DNA from: SCUS01 sp966211675 | GTDB taxonomy: Bacteria; Myxococcota_A; Polyangia; Polyangiales; Ga0077539 | Direction of reading: 5' to 3' | DNA length: 64,000 nt | Assembly: GCA_966211675.1 (NCBI GenBank) | Contig: CBIHPK010000010.1 | Coordinates: 1 to 64,000, forward strand | In this document: piece after piece, positions 8,969-17,580 of the stretch | Position numbering within the stretch: the stretch's first letter is position 1 | How the letters are laid out: each line of letters starts with the position of its first letter | Made by a program: the position numbers and the translations under genes | Notes under the pieces: generated by a model | Database searches by the model: none | What the model was told of the DNA's origin: nothing | What the model saw: the letters and a program-made list of their open reading frames with translations, nothing else

Positions 8969-9031
8969 CGTCTGCGCAGTCTAGCGGACGGCGTCGGGGA
9001 TGCGAAGCGAGACGCGCTGAGGGGGGGAGGG

Positions 9032-9964
9032 CTAATGGACGATGCGGTCGATGGGCACGCGCACGTTGATGTTCGTGCCCGAGACGGCCGTGAGCTCTTC
9101 GGGGGTGAGGTCGGGCACGCGGGCGTGCGAGGTCGCGAGGCGCTGGGCCTGGCTGAGGATGTCGCCGTCGAGGCTCTCGTTGCCCGACGGGGAGACCAGC
9201 TCAGCCAGCTCGATCACGCCCGAGGGATCGAGGCGGATGCGGAAGGTGACCGTGCGAGGCTCGGAGCCCGTGAGCGTCGCCGAGAGGCGGATGTTCTCCC
9301 GAAGGAAGCGGTCGATCTTGGTGCCCGCGCCGCGGGTCGCGACGTTGGGGTCGGTGGTGTCGCCGTGCGCGCTGCCGGTGGGGTCACCCGGTCCCGCGGC
9401 GGTGGGATCGGCCGCGGCCTCCATGGCCGCCATGTGCGCGATGCGGTCGAGCTCGGCGAGGTCCTGGTTGCCGGAGCCGCGGCGGGTGCGACCGGTGATC
9501 GCGGCCATGTAGTCCTCGGCCCCCGCGTCGCGGGCGAGCGCCACCCGCGTCGGATCGGCCGTGGGCGCGACGGTCTGCGGCGCCTCGCGCTCGGCGCGGA
9601 TGGGCACCTCGCGGTGCACCTGGCGTCGCGGGTCGAACACCCCTCCGCCCCGTTGCAGCAGGTGCGTCTCCAGGACCTGGTCCTCCCGAGGGTCTCGCGC
9701 CCGCGTGGCCGCCGCGCTCGGGTCCGGTCGGCCGAGGCGCACCGAGAGCACCACCACCAGGCCGTGCACCAGCACCGCGGCGAAGAGGCCCATCGCGACC
9801 CCGGGCCCGTCGGTGGCCTGCACCCGCTCCCGCTGGCGCAAGGGGGAGGGCGGCGGAGGCGTCGAGGTCACGCCCACCGCGAAGGGGATCGAGGGCCGCG
9901 AGATGCCCGGCACGCTCGGGTCGCGGGTCGGAGGCGGGCGGTGGGTCGGCGGAGGCGTGGTCAC
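9032..9964 (-). CDS. TonB/TolA-like energy transducer
   Basis: 310 residues from GTG (9964-9962) with an AGGAG ribosome site nine bases upstream. A Pro-rich cytoplasmic head (about 1-50), a single membrane helix (GLFAAVLVHGLVVVLSV, about 58-75), a long Asp/Ala-rich periplasmic spacer, and a C-terminal domain (about 215-310) with VTFRIRLDPSGVIELAELVSPSGN, the strand-turn-strand of TonB/TolA C-terminal folds (written here only as a pattern). In the order tolQ-tolR-this-tolB it occupies the tolA position. It would couple the proton-motive force from TolQR to outer-membrane partners. The ECF sigma gene lies between it and tolR on the opposite strand. Confidence 0.78.
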   Translation of the reverse strand: MTTPPPTHRPPPTRDPSVPGISRPSIPFAVGVTSTPPPPSPLRQRERVQATDGPGVAMGLFAAVLVHGLVVVLSVRLGRPDPSAAATRARDPREDQVLETHLLQRGGGVFDPRRQVHREVPIRAEREAPQTVAPTADPTRVALARDAGAEDYMAAITGRTRRGSGNQDLAELDRIAHMAAMEAAADPTAAGPGDPTGSAHGDTTDPNVATRGAGTKIDRFLRENIRLSATLTGSEPRTVTFRIRLDPSGVIELAELVSPSGNESLDGDILSQAQRLATSHARVPDLTPEELTAVSGTNINVRVPIDRIVH

Positions 9965-10083
9965 GGTTCGCTGCTCCTCGTGGATCGTCTACCAGAACCC
10001 CGGCCAACGCGCCGAGCTTTGAGTCACCCGCCGACTCGCAGCCGTACCCCCGGGGTCCGCCCTCGCGCTCCGCCGGGGGTGCA

Positions 10084-10199
10084 ACGAAACGTTGCTCTCC
10101 CCATCACCGTTCCATCGCTCGGGGTCACGAAACGTGGACCCCCGAAAACCCTCGCGAATGGGGGTTTCCGGGAATTCCAAGGTGGCACCAACGTTGCTC
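10084..10199. repeat. Short direct repeats in the tolA-like/sigma divergent spacer
   Basis: The spacer between the minus-strand tolA-like start and the plus-strand sigma gene holds ACGAAACGT at 10084-10092 and again at 10127-10135 (43 bases apart), and AACGTTGCTC at 10088-10097 and 10190-10199 (102 bases apart). The repeats are visible directly. That they are operator or promoter elements is inference from their position between two divergent genes. Confidence 0.5.
10141..10172 (+). promoter_or_regulatory. Hairpin upstream of the ECF sigma gene
   Basis: Left arm CCCGAAAACCC (10141-10151) pairs with GGGTTTCCGGG (10162-10172) over 10 of 11 positions with a 10-base loop, then the palindrome GGAATTCC follows at 10171-10178. 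No T-run follows, so it is not a simple intrinsic terminator. It may be a regulatory site in the shared promoter region or a leader structure for the sigma mRNA. Confidence 0.45.
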
Positions 10200-10244
10200 A
10201 AAGGTTGTTCATCCCGGCGATGACCGGGACGGAGGTTGGACGGC

Positions 10245-10838
10245 ATGATGGAGCATCAGGGCGTGCAGGTGGAGCGGATGGCGGGTCTGGTGGCGGTGAG
10301 CGCGGAGAGCCGCAAGGCGGTGGAGTCGGCGTTCCGCTCGTACGAGTCTCGGCTCTTCCACGCGGCGCTGCGGGTGACCCGCAACGAGGACGACGCCTGG
10401 GACGCCGTGCAGGAGGGCATGGTGAGCGCCCTGCGCCACGCCGATCGCTTCCGCGGCGACGCGGCCGTCGCGAGCTGGCTCTACAGCATCGTGGTCAACG
10501 CCGCGCTCTACCAGCGCCGCCGCACGGCGGCTCGCAAGCGGGGCTCGGACAAGTACACCGAGCAGGTCTGGCCCGAGGCCGAGCAGTCGGTGGACACCTC
10601 GACGCAGCACCGCGACCCGGAGACCTGGGTGATGGCGCGCGTCGACCTCGCCCGCGTCGCCGAGCAGATCGCCCTTCTCCCCAAGGGCAAGCGCTTGCTG
10701 GTGGAGCAGGCGATCGGCGGCGACTCCTGCGCGGAGATCGCGGAAACCGCGGGCCAGCCGGTGGCGGCGGTGAAGAGCAGGCTCTGGCGCACCCGCCGCG
10801 CGCTGCGCGAGCAGATGGGCTTCGACGCCGCGGCCTGA
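10245..10838 (+). CDS. ECF-type RNA polymerase sigma factor
   Basis: 197 residues from ATG 10245, chosen because GGAGG lies nine bases upstream. Region 2 is FRSYESRLFHAALRVTRNEDDAWDAVQEG (spans about 25-55) with the helix RFRGDAAVASWLYSIVVNAAL; region 4 has ALLPKGKRLLVEQAIGG and the helix-turn-helix CAEIAETAG...AAVKSRLWRTRRALRE. Such factors direct transcription of envelope or stress regulons. It is plus-strand, ends 2 bases from the convergent tolR stop, and so interrupts the minus-strand tol gene run. No anti-sigma gene is adjacent. Confidence 0.85.
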   Translation: MMEHQGVQVERMAGLVAVSAESRKAVESAFRSYESRLFHAALRVTRNEDDAWDAVQEGMVSALRHADRFRGDAAVASWLYSIVVNAALYQRRRTAARKRGSDKYTEQVWPEAEQSVDTSTQHRDPETWVMARVDLARVAEQIALLPKGKRLLVEQAIGGDSCAEIAETAGQPVAAVKSRLWRTRRALREQMGFDAAA

Positions 10839-10840
10839 GG

Positions 10841-11281
<441 letters not shown>

Positions 11282-11288
11282 CGCGGCC

Positions 11289-11951
11289 CTACTTGAGGAT
11301 GTGCCGGCGCACGATGTTGAGGAAGTCGTTGCCGAAGATGTCCATCTCCGTGGAGATCACGCGCAGCCGACGCACGAAGTAGTTGTACGCGATGACCGCG
11401 GGGATCGCGGCGACGAGGCCCACGGCGGTGGTGAAGAGCGCCTCGGCGATGCCCGGTCCCACGCGGTCGATGGTGGCCGTGTCGCGCGAGGCCGAGAGCT
11501 GCATGAAGGCGTGCATGATGCCGTAGACGGTGCCGAAGAGGCCGATGAAGGGCGCCGTGCTGCCGGTGGTGGCGAGGAAGGGCACCATGCTCTCGAGCAC
11601 CGTGGTCTGCCGGGAGAAGGCGCGGCGCAGGGCGCGCTCGACGTTCTCGATGCCCGGGGCGTCGTCGCCCTCGTGGGCGGCCTTCACCCGCAGCAGCTCG
11701 TCGTAGCCCGCGCGGAACATCTGCGCGACGGGGCTCCTCGGGCGCTGCGAGGCGGCCTCGGCGGCGACGTTGAGCTGCCGCGTCTGCTCGAAGATCTGGA
11801 GGAAGGCCTCGTTCTCCGCGAAGGCGCGGCGGAGATACAGCCACTTGTATCCGATGATGTACCAGCAGGCGATGGAGAAGATGAGGAGCAGGAGCACCAC
11901 CATCTTCACCGGCAGCGTGGCCTGGGCGACGAGGTCGAAGGAGCTCGGCAT
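11289..11951 (-). CDS. tolQ: TolQ/ExbB-family proton-channel subunit
   Basis: 220 residues when started at ATG 11951 (MPSSFDLV), which has GGCGGAGG about ten bases upstream; upstream in-frame starts up to 12062 would add an unusual leader. Three membrane helices: near 10-32 (VKMVVLLLLIFSIACWY), about 125-148 (MVPFLATTGSTAPFIGLFGT, the conserved TM2) and about 165-190 (ALFTTAVGLVAAIPAVIAYN). The C-terminus FGNDFLNIVRRHI is typical. It pairs with TolR immediately downstream. Confidence 0.9.
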   Translation of the reverse strand: MPSSFDLVAQATLPVKMVVLLLLIFSIACWYIIGYKWLYLRRAFAENEAFLQIFEQTRQLNVAAEAASQRPRSPVAQMFRAGYDELLRVKAAHEGDDAPGIENVERALRRAFSRQTTVLESMVPFLATTGSTAPFIGLFGTVYGIMHAFMQLSASRDTATIDRVGPGIAEALFTTAVGLVAAIPAVIAYNYFVRRLRVISTEMDIFGNDFLNIVRRHILK

Positions 11952-12131
11952 GTGCGCCGCGCCTCCGCCTGGTGACTGTTGGTGGAAGGTCACTAGGAAA
12001 CCGTAGATCACGTGGTGCATCGCGCGCCGAGGGGCGTATCGCCCTACCGTCGCCCGTGTCAATCATCGCGCGCGACCGGCGCAGGGTGACAGCCGCGGAG
12101 GCCCATTGCAGAGTCCGTCTCCAGAGAACCC

Positions 12132-12848
12132 ATGAACCAACCGACGGTCCAGATTGCGGTGCCGACGTTCTCGCGCTCGATGAAGACCCTCTCGGCGCTC
12201 CTCGTGGGCCTGTGGCTCGTCGAGGCGCTGGTCGGCCGCTCGGGCCTCACCGGCAGCACCCCCGACCCGATGGGGCCCTTCGCGGCGCTGGCGCTCATCC
12301 CTTCGCGCGTCGCCCACGGCGAGGTGTGGCGGCTCATCACGCACCCCTTCGTGCACGACCCCTCGGGCATCCAGTCCATCCTCTGGACCGTCATCTCCCT
12401 GTGGTTCTTCGGCGGCACGATGGAGTCGCGCTGGGGCCTGCGCCGGGTGCTCACCGCGATGGCCGTCGCGTCGGTGGTCTCCGGTCTGGTGCTGGTCGCC
12501 GTGGGCGCGCTCTACACCCCCTTCTGGACGCAGCGCGCCTACTCGCCGGTCGCCGCCACCGCCCTTCTCACGGCGGCCTGGGGGATGACCGAGGGCACGC
12601 GACCGACCTCCTTCTTCGGCATCGTCTCGCTCTCCGGACGGCAGTTCACCGCCCTCTTCGCGGTCATCCTCGCGGTGGGCTTCCTCGTGTCCCGAAGCCC
12701 CGAGTCGGTGCTCGGGCTGGTGGGCTTCCTGGTCGGAGCGGCGCTCGGAAACGTCCCCGCCAGCCGCCCTCCGAGGGAGCGCCGCGAGAGCGGACCGAAG
12801 CTCCGCGTGATCAAGGGCGGCGTCGACCCGCGAGACCTGCCGAACTGA
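12132..12848 (+). CDS. Rhomboid-family membrane protein, probably catalytically inactive
   Basis: 238 residues with six or so membrane helices. The rhomboid layout is visible: WRLITHPFVHD in loop 1, LWFFGGTMESRWG (compare the family's FFG..LE..WG), and a TM4-like helix starting at AYSPVAATALL. The usual GxSG serine motif reads AYSP and the catalytic His helix near the C-terminus (GLVGFLVGAALGN) has no His, so protease activity is doubtful; it may be a pseudo-rhomboid chaperone or scaffold. The soluble tail is basic (RPPRERRESGPKLRVIKGG). It ends back to back with the next minus-strand gene with no gap. Confidence 0.75.
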   Translation: MNQPTVQIAVPTFSRSMKTLSALLVGLWLVEALVGRSGLTGSTPDPMGPFAALALIPSRVAHGEVWRLITHPFVHDPSGIQSILWTVISLWFFGGTMESRWGLRRVLTAMAVASVVSGLVLVAVGALYTPFWTQRAYSPVAATALLTAAWGMTEGTRPTSFFGIVSLSGRQFTALFAVILAVGFLVSRSPESVLGLVGFLVGAALGNVPASRPPRERRESGPKLRVIKGGVDPRDLPN

Positions 12849-15131
12849 TCAGTCGTCGAGCGCCGCGCCCGGCGTGCGATCGTCGTCGCCGCGCCCGACC
12901 CGGAACACCGACGCCCGCACGATCGGCGGCAGGTCGTCCCGCTGCACGCGCGACCCCCTCGCGGCCGCGACCGCGTGCGCGAGCGCGGCGTCGAGCTCCG
13001 GCAGCTCCCCCGGCCAGGGGTAGGCCCGCAGCGCGGCCAGGGCGTCCGGCGTGATGCCCAGCGGGCTGCGGTCGGCGCAGCGACACGCCCGATCGATGGC
13101 GGCGTAGACCAGAGACTCCACGTCCTCCGAGCGCTCGCGCAGCGAAGGGACCCGAGCGAGGCGACCCGCGAGCCGGCGCGAGAGCGACACGGGCAGGTCG
13201 CACTCGGCCGGATCCCTCGGCAGCCCGAGGATCACCCGCGCGTCCACGGCGTACGCCGTCTCATCGCCCAGGCGCCGCGCCGTGCCGTGCTCCACGGCGC
13301 TCGCGAGCGCGGTGAGCCCCTCGTGCCCGAGGGCCGCGGCGTGCTCGATGAGCAGCGTCGCGCCCGCCGCGCGCTCCAGCCAACCGGGCTTCGTGCCCTC
13401 TCCGCGGGCATCGCCCAGCAGCGTCGGGAGCACCGCGCGAGGGTCGATCGCCGAGGCGTCGAGCACCATCAGCCCGCGCTCCGAACGCGGCCCCATCGCG
13501 TGGAGCCTCGCTCCGGCCGACAGCACCGAGACGCCCGCCGCCGCGACCAGGGCGATCGGACCCTCCGTGGGCGCCAGCGCGTCCAGCGAGGCCTGCAGGG
13601 CGCGGGTCGAGGGCGAGTAGGCGATCCACCGGGTCGACCGGGGGCCGAGCGCCACCACGGAGGCCGACTCGACCACCAGCGCGCCCACCCTCGCGAGCTC
13701 CGCCTCGGCGGTCGTGGCCCGCTCGACCTGCGCCGCCTCTCGCCGCAGCGCCTCGGCCGCGCGCTGGCCCGCTCGCTCCGCCGAGAGGATGCGCAGCAGC
13801 GCGCCCTCGACGTGACGACGGACCTCCTCGAGCTGGCACTCCTCCTCGAAGCTCGGAGGCGCCCACCGGTCGCCGCGAGGGATGATCACCGCCCCGAGGA
13901 GCTGCTCGGCGTCGCAGAGCGGCATCGCCGCGAAGGCCTCGTAGCCGTCGAGCGCGTCGACCACCGGGCGCAGCTCCGGGCGGCGCACCAGGTGAGGTCG
14001 CAGCGTGTCGACGAAGACCACCGTCGGCCGGGTGCGGAGCCACGTCACGATGACCTTCTCGGCCTCGATGGAGAGCGGTCGCACCGAAGGGGTCCCGGCC
14101 ACGTCGACCTGCAGCACGCGAGCGCCGTCGAGCACCCAGAAGGCCGCCGGGGCGCGGAGGTTGCGCGCGGCCTCGCGCAGCGGGTCGAGCACCGCCGCGG
14201 CGAGCTCGTCGAGGGCCTCGGCCCGGGCCAGTCCGCGGTCGATGCGCGCGCACGCGTCGAGGAGCCGCCCCTCCGCGGGGCGATACCAGCGGTCGATCAC
14301 CGGGAGCACGAAGGCCGCCACGCCCAGGCCGATGGCCATCGCGGTCATCGGGGCGCCGGGGCCGAAGACCAGCGCGATCGCTCCCGCGAAGAAGCCCAGC
14401 GAGGCCGCGAGGGTGCGGCGGGCGAAGGGCCCCGCGTGCGCAGCGGAGGCGTCCGAGTGGCCGACCACGAGGCCCACCACCAGGGCCGCGACGCCCAGCG
14501 ACCAGGCGAGCAGCGCCGCATCGCCGCCGCCCGAGAGGCTGCGCGCCAGCGAGGCGAGGCTGAGGGCCGCGACGCCGAGGGTGGGGTAGATCCATCGGGC
14601 GCGCTCGACCGGGGCGGTGGGTCGGCGCGTGGCGGCGAGGTGCAGCAGCGCGGCGATGCCCACGGAGACCGGGGCGAGCGCGCGAGAGCCGGGGAACCAG
14701 TGCTCCGCCCCGGGCCAGAGCCCGAGGGTTCCGACGAGGGCGACGAGGACCCCGGGGAGCGCCGCGCGGCGGAGCGACTCGGTGCGCATCGGCTGCGCGT
14801 AGGCGAGCACGGTGGAGAGGCCGATGAGCTCGCCCGAGGCGAGGGCGTGCGCGATGCGCAGCACCCGCGAGCCGGGGTGGAAGCCCGCGACCACGCTGGC
14901 CACCGAGAGGGCGCCGAGGGCCGCCGCGACGGAGATGGCCTCGGCCTGGGCGCCGTGCCCCGAGCGGGCGAGGCGCTTGGGCGCGAGGGCGATGAGCACC
15001 GCGAGGACCGCGACCGACAGGCCCCGAGGGTCCACCGGGCGGCCGGCGCTGCTCCACGCCGCGACCGCGGCGAAGAGGGCGCCCAGCGCGGCGAGCTCGG
15101 GCCATGGGACGATGGTTCGGGTGGGGGACAT
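12849..15131 (-). CDS. Membrane protein with GAF-like region and degenerate sigma-54 activator AAA+ domain
   Basis: 760 residues. Residues 1-280 hold about ten hydrophobic helices. A GAF-like module follows (about 300-450: FWVLDGARVLQVDVAG, FAAMPLCDAEQLLGAVII), then a coiled coil (450-485). From about 525 to 735 the chain aligns with sigma-54 activators: ALVAAAGVSVLSAGARLHA sits where the Walker A region should be, LERAAGATLLIEH where FEQAxGGTLFLDE should be, then ARVILGLPRD, RLARVPSLRERSEDVESLV and AYPWPGELPELDAAL. The P-loop, Walker B DE pair and GAFTGA loop are all gone, and no DNA-binding helix-turn-helix follows. It cannot work as a normal sigma-54 activator; a membrane sensor or signal relay is inferred. 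Confidence 0.7.
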   Translation of the reverse strand: MSPTRTIVPWPELAALGALFAAVAAWSSAGRPVDPRGLSVAVLAVLIALAPKRLARSGHGAQAEAISVAAALGALSVASVVAGFHPGSRVLRIAHALASGELIGLSTVLAYAQPMRTESLRRAALPGVLVALVGTLGLWPGAEHWFPGSRALAPVSVGIAALLHLAATRRPTAPVERARWIYPTLGVAALSLASLARSLSGGGDAALLAWSLGVAALVVGLVVGHSDASAAHAGPFARRTLAASLGFFAGAIALVFGPGAPMTAMAIGLGVAAFVLPVIDRWYRPAEGRLLDACARIDRGLARAEALDELAAAVLDPLREAARNLRAPAAFWVLDGARVLQVDVAGTPSVRPLSIEAEKVIVTWLRTRPTVVFVDTLRPHLVRRPELRPVVDALDGYEAFAAMPLCDAEQLLGAVIIPRGDRWAPPSFEEECQLEEVRRHVEGALLRILSAERAGQRAAEALRREAAQVERATTAEAELARVGALVVESASVVALGPRSTRWIAYSPSTRALQASLDALAPTEGPIALVAAAGVSVLSAGARLHAMGPRSERGLMVLDASAIDPRAVLPTLLGDARGEGTKPGWLERAAGATLLIEHAAALGHEGLTALASAVEHGTARRLGDETAYAVDARVILGLPRDPAECDLPVSLSRRLAGRLARVPSLRERSEDVESLVYAAIDRACRCADRSPLGITPDALAALRAYPWPGELPELDAALAHAVAAARGSRVQRDDLPPIVRASVFRVGRGDDDRTPGAALDD

Positions 15132-15198
15132 CAGCGCGACGGCGGGGACCCTACGGTCTCAGGCACCGAGGCTCAAGAACGGCACGCCGTATGGGAGG

Positions 15199-16428
15199 TC
15201 AGGGCGAGGCCGGGGCGACCTGGTCCTGCTTGCGGATCTCGCAGGCGGCGCCCAGCTCGTCGAGGCAGTCGAGCGCGAGGGCCATCTCCGCGCGGGTGTG
15301 ACCGCGGGTGATGTTCACGCGCAGCCGCTCCTCGCCGGGCTTCACGCCGGGGTAGGTGATCGGGACCATGTAGATCCCGCGGTCGAAGAGCATCTGGTGG
15401 AGGATCATCGCCTTGCGCTCGTCGCGCACCATCACGGGCATGATGTGCGTGTCGCTCAGGCCGAGGTCGAAGCCCCGCGAGACCAGCTCACCGCGCATGT
15501 AGCGGGCGTTGTCCTGGAGCTCCTGCACCAGCGCCACGCCGTCGTCCTCCAGCATGGTGAGGATCGTCGCCGCCGCCGCCACGATGGGCACCGGCAGCGT
15601 CGCGCTGAACACGAAGCTCCGCGCGTTGTGCTGGATGAGCTCCACCACCTCGGTGCTGGCGAGGATGATCCCGCCGATGCCGCCGAAGACCTTGGAGAAG
15701 GTCGACACCACGATGGGGGCGCGGCCTTCGAGGCCGAGGTGCTCGAGGATGCCGCGACCATGCGCGCCGAGCGTGCCCGAGCCGTGGGCGTCGTCCACCA
15801 CGAGCACGGCGTTGTAGCGCTCGCACACCTCCACGATCTCCTTGAGGTGGCCCATGTCGCCGTCGAGCGAGTAGATGCCCTCGACCAGCACCATCGCGTT
15901 GGGGCGCTCGCGGGTCTTCAGCACCCGCTCGAGCGAGCGCGCGCTGTTGTGGTTGAAGAACCTCACCTCCGGGGCGCGCCCCGGGCTGCCCGCGGCGAGG
16001 AAGGTGCCGTCGAGGATGCAGGCGTGCGAGAGGTTGTCGAGGATGAGCGCGGTGTCGCGGTCGGCGAGCGCCATGATGGTGCCGACCATCGCCTGGTAGC
16101 CCGTGGTGGTGACCAGGGCCTTCTCGAAGCCGAAGTACTTCGCGAGGCGCTGCTCGAGCTCGACGTGCGCCGTGGTGGTCGCCTGCACCCGGGAGCTCGA
16201 CAGCCCGCACGCGAAGGTGTCGATCGCTCGCTTGGCGGCCTCCTTCACGTCCGGGTGCGTGGTGAGCCCGAGGTAGTCGTTGGAGCTGAAGTTCACGAAG
16301 GCGTGGCCGTCCACGCTCGTGCGGATGCCCCCGGTCTCGAAGGCACGGAAGAAGGGATACACCCCGGCCTCGCGCGCCTCGCGCACCCTTGCCAGACCCT
16401 CGTGGGCCTTGTCGTCAATCCAGCTCAT
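15199..16428 (-). CDS. PLP-dependent alpha-oxoamine synthase (AONS/KBL/SPT family)
   Basis: 409 residues. Fold-type I motifs: NFSSNDYLGL, a SSSR...AHVELE segment, VDDAHGSG (211-218) and the PLP Lys in STFSKVFGG (K246). The family joins an acyl thioester to an amino acid with loss of CO2, giving alpha-amino ketones (biotin AONS, glycine/KBL, serine palmitoyltransferase, prodiginine PigH). The usual GSGGSR..SGTH stretch is replaced by GLSSSRVQATTTAH, so the substrate may differ. It begins 3 bases after the inactive KS gene and its upstream operon partner is a KS pair, while two ACPs are divergent, so an ACP-bound acyl donor is likely. Confidence 0.85.
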   Translation of the reverse strand: MSWIDDKAHEGLARVREAREAGVYPFFRAFETGGIRTSVDGHAFVNFSSNDYLGLTTHPDVKEAAKRAIDTFACGLSSSRVQATTTAHVELEQRLAKYFGFEKALVTTTGYQAMVGTIMALADRDTALILDNLSHACILDGTFLAAGSPGRAPEVRFFNHNSARSLERVLKTRERPNAMVLVEGIYSLDGDMGHLKEIVEVCERYNAVLVVDDAHGSGTLGAHGRGILEHLGLEGRAPIVVSTFSKVFGGIGGIILASTEVVELIQHNARSFVFSATLPVPIVAAAATILTMLEDDGVALVQELQDNARYMRGELVSRGFDLGLSDTHIMPVMVRDERKAMILHQMLFDRGIYMVPITYPGVKPGEERLRVNITRGHTRAEMALALDCLDELGAACEIRKQDQVAPASP

Positions 16429-16431
16429 CGA

Positions 16432-17580
16432 TCACTCCGGACGTCGGACCACTAGCGCCGACGCGTTGCCGTAGAACCCCACGGACGTCACCACCGCGCA
16501 GGCTCCCGCGCGCTCGTCCGCCAACCAATCGATCGCCGCCGCGACCCCGAAGGCCCCAGCGGCCCCGAGCGTCTCGCCGCACCATGCCTTCGGCGTCCGC
16601 ACCGGAACGTCCTCGAGCGTCCTGGTGATCGCCTCGCGCTCCGGCCCATCGACGACCCCGAGCCCCGAGAGGCCGCTCACGACCATCACCACGCTCGAGC
16701 GGTCGACGCCCTGGAGGGCGGTGCGCACCGCGCGGGACAGGGCCGCGGCGCTCACGTGCACCATCGGCTTGTCGGCCTCCGCCGGCTCGAAGGCCGCCCC
16801 GTACCCGATCACCTCGGCGTAGACCTTCGCCCCACGCCCCTTCGCCGCCTCGAGGTCTTCGAGCACCGCGAGGCAGGCTCCCTCCCCGAGCCGCAGCCCG
16901 CGCGGGCTCGGGTCCCCCGGCGACCACCCGTCGGGCTGCTCGTCGAGCGCACCGAGCCTGCGGAAGGCCTGCCAGAGCCCCTCGGACATGGCCTCGGCGC
17001 CGCCCGTGAGCACGGCCTTCGCGCGGCCCGAGTCGATCCAGAGCGAGGCCGCGTCGAAGGCGTCGAGACCTCCGGTCGGGCCGTTGGTGACCGTCGCGTT
17101 GAGGGCGCGCAGCTCCTCCCAGATGCTCACGTAGCCGATGGAGGCGTTGATCACCGTGTTGGGGAAGCGCGCGGGGTTGAGGTAGCGCGGGTCCTCCAGG
17201 CGGGCCACGGAGTCGAGCTCGTGGATCGCCTCCAGGCTCCCGTAGGCCGTCGACGCGCACACGCCCACCTCCGTCGGACCGAGCACCGCGAAGTCTCCGC
17301 CGCGCTTGATGCCCGCGTGCTCCAGGCCCAGCCGCGCGGCCACCAGCAGCAGCCGCGTGAGCCGGTCGTTGTTGCGCAGGCCCTTGTCGCCGACGATGGG
17401 CCGCGGGTCGAAGTCCTTGATCTCCGCCACGCGCAGCCCGGGGTGCGGGGCCGTGGAGAAGCTGGTGGGCGAGGTCGTGAACGCGCCGCCGGGCGGAGCC
17501 GCGAGCCCCTCGCAGAAGGCCTCCCAGCCGATGCCCAGCGGGGAGCACACCCCGAGGCCCGTGATGGCGAGCGGCTTCAC
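16432..17580 (-). CDS. Ketosynthase-like protein lacking the active site (KS-beta/chain-length-factor type)
   Basis: 382 residues from GTG 17580, which overlaps the stop of the active KS (GTGA). It begins VKPLAITGLGVCSPLG, the KS start signature, and keeps the thiolase fold, but the position of the catalytic Cys reads NGPTGGLDAF and neither catalytic His motif is present. In type II polyketide and aryl-polyene systems such partners (KS-beta, CLF) form a heterodimer with the active KS and fix chain length or priming. The coupling to an active KS upstream supports this. It could also be a stand-alone decarboxylase, but the Gln typical of KS-beta is absent. Confidence 0.8.
   Translation of the reverse strand: MKPLAITGLGVCSPLGIGWEAFCEGLAAPPGGAFTTSPTSFSTAPHPGLRVAEIKDFDPRPIVGDKGLRNNDRLTRLLLVAARLGLEHAGIKRGGDFAVLGPTEVGVCASTAYGSLEAIHELDSVARLEDPRYLNPARFPNTVINASIGYVSIWEELRALNATVTNGPTGGLDAFDAASLWIDSGRAKAVLTGGAEAMSEGLWQAFRRLGALDEQPDGWSPGDPSPRGLRLGEGACLAVLEDLEAAKGRGAKVYAEVIGYGAAFEPAEADKPMVHVSAAALSRAVRTALQGVDRSSVVMVVSGLSGLGVVDGPEREAITRTLEDVPVRTPKAWCGETLGAAGAFGVAAAIDWLADERAGACAVVTSVGFYGNASALVVRRPE

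Noticed and set aside
12975..15311. 778-residue plus-strand frame
   Set aside because: Antisense shadow of the membrane/AAA-like gene; no signal, domain or ribosome site.
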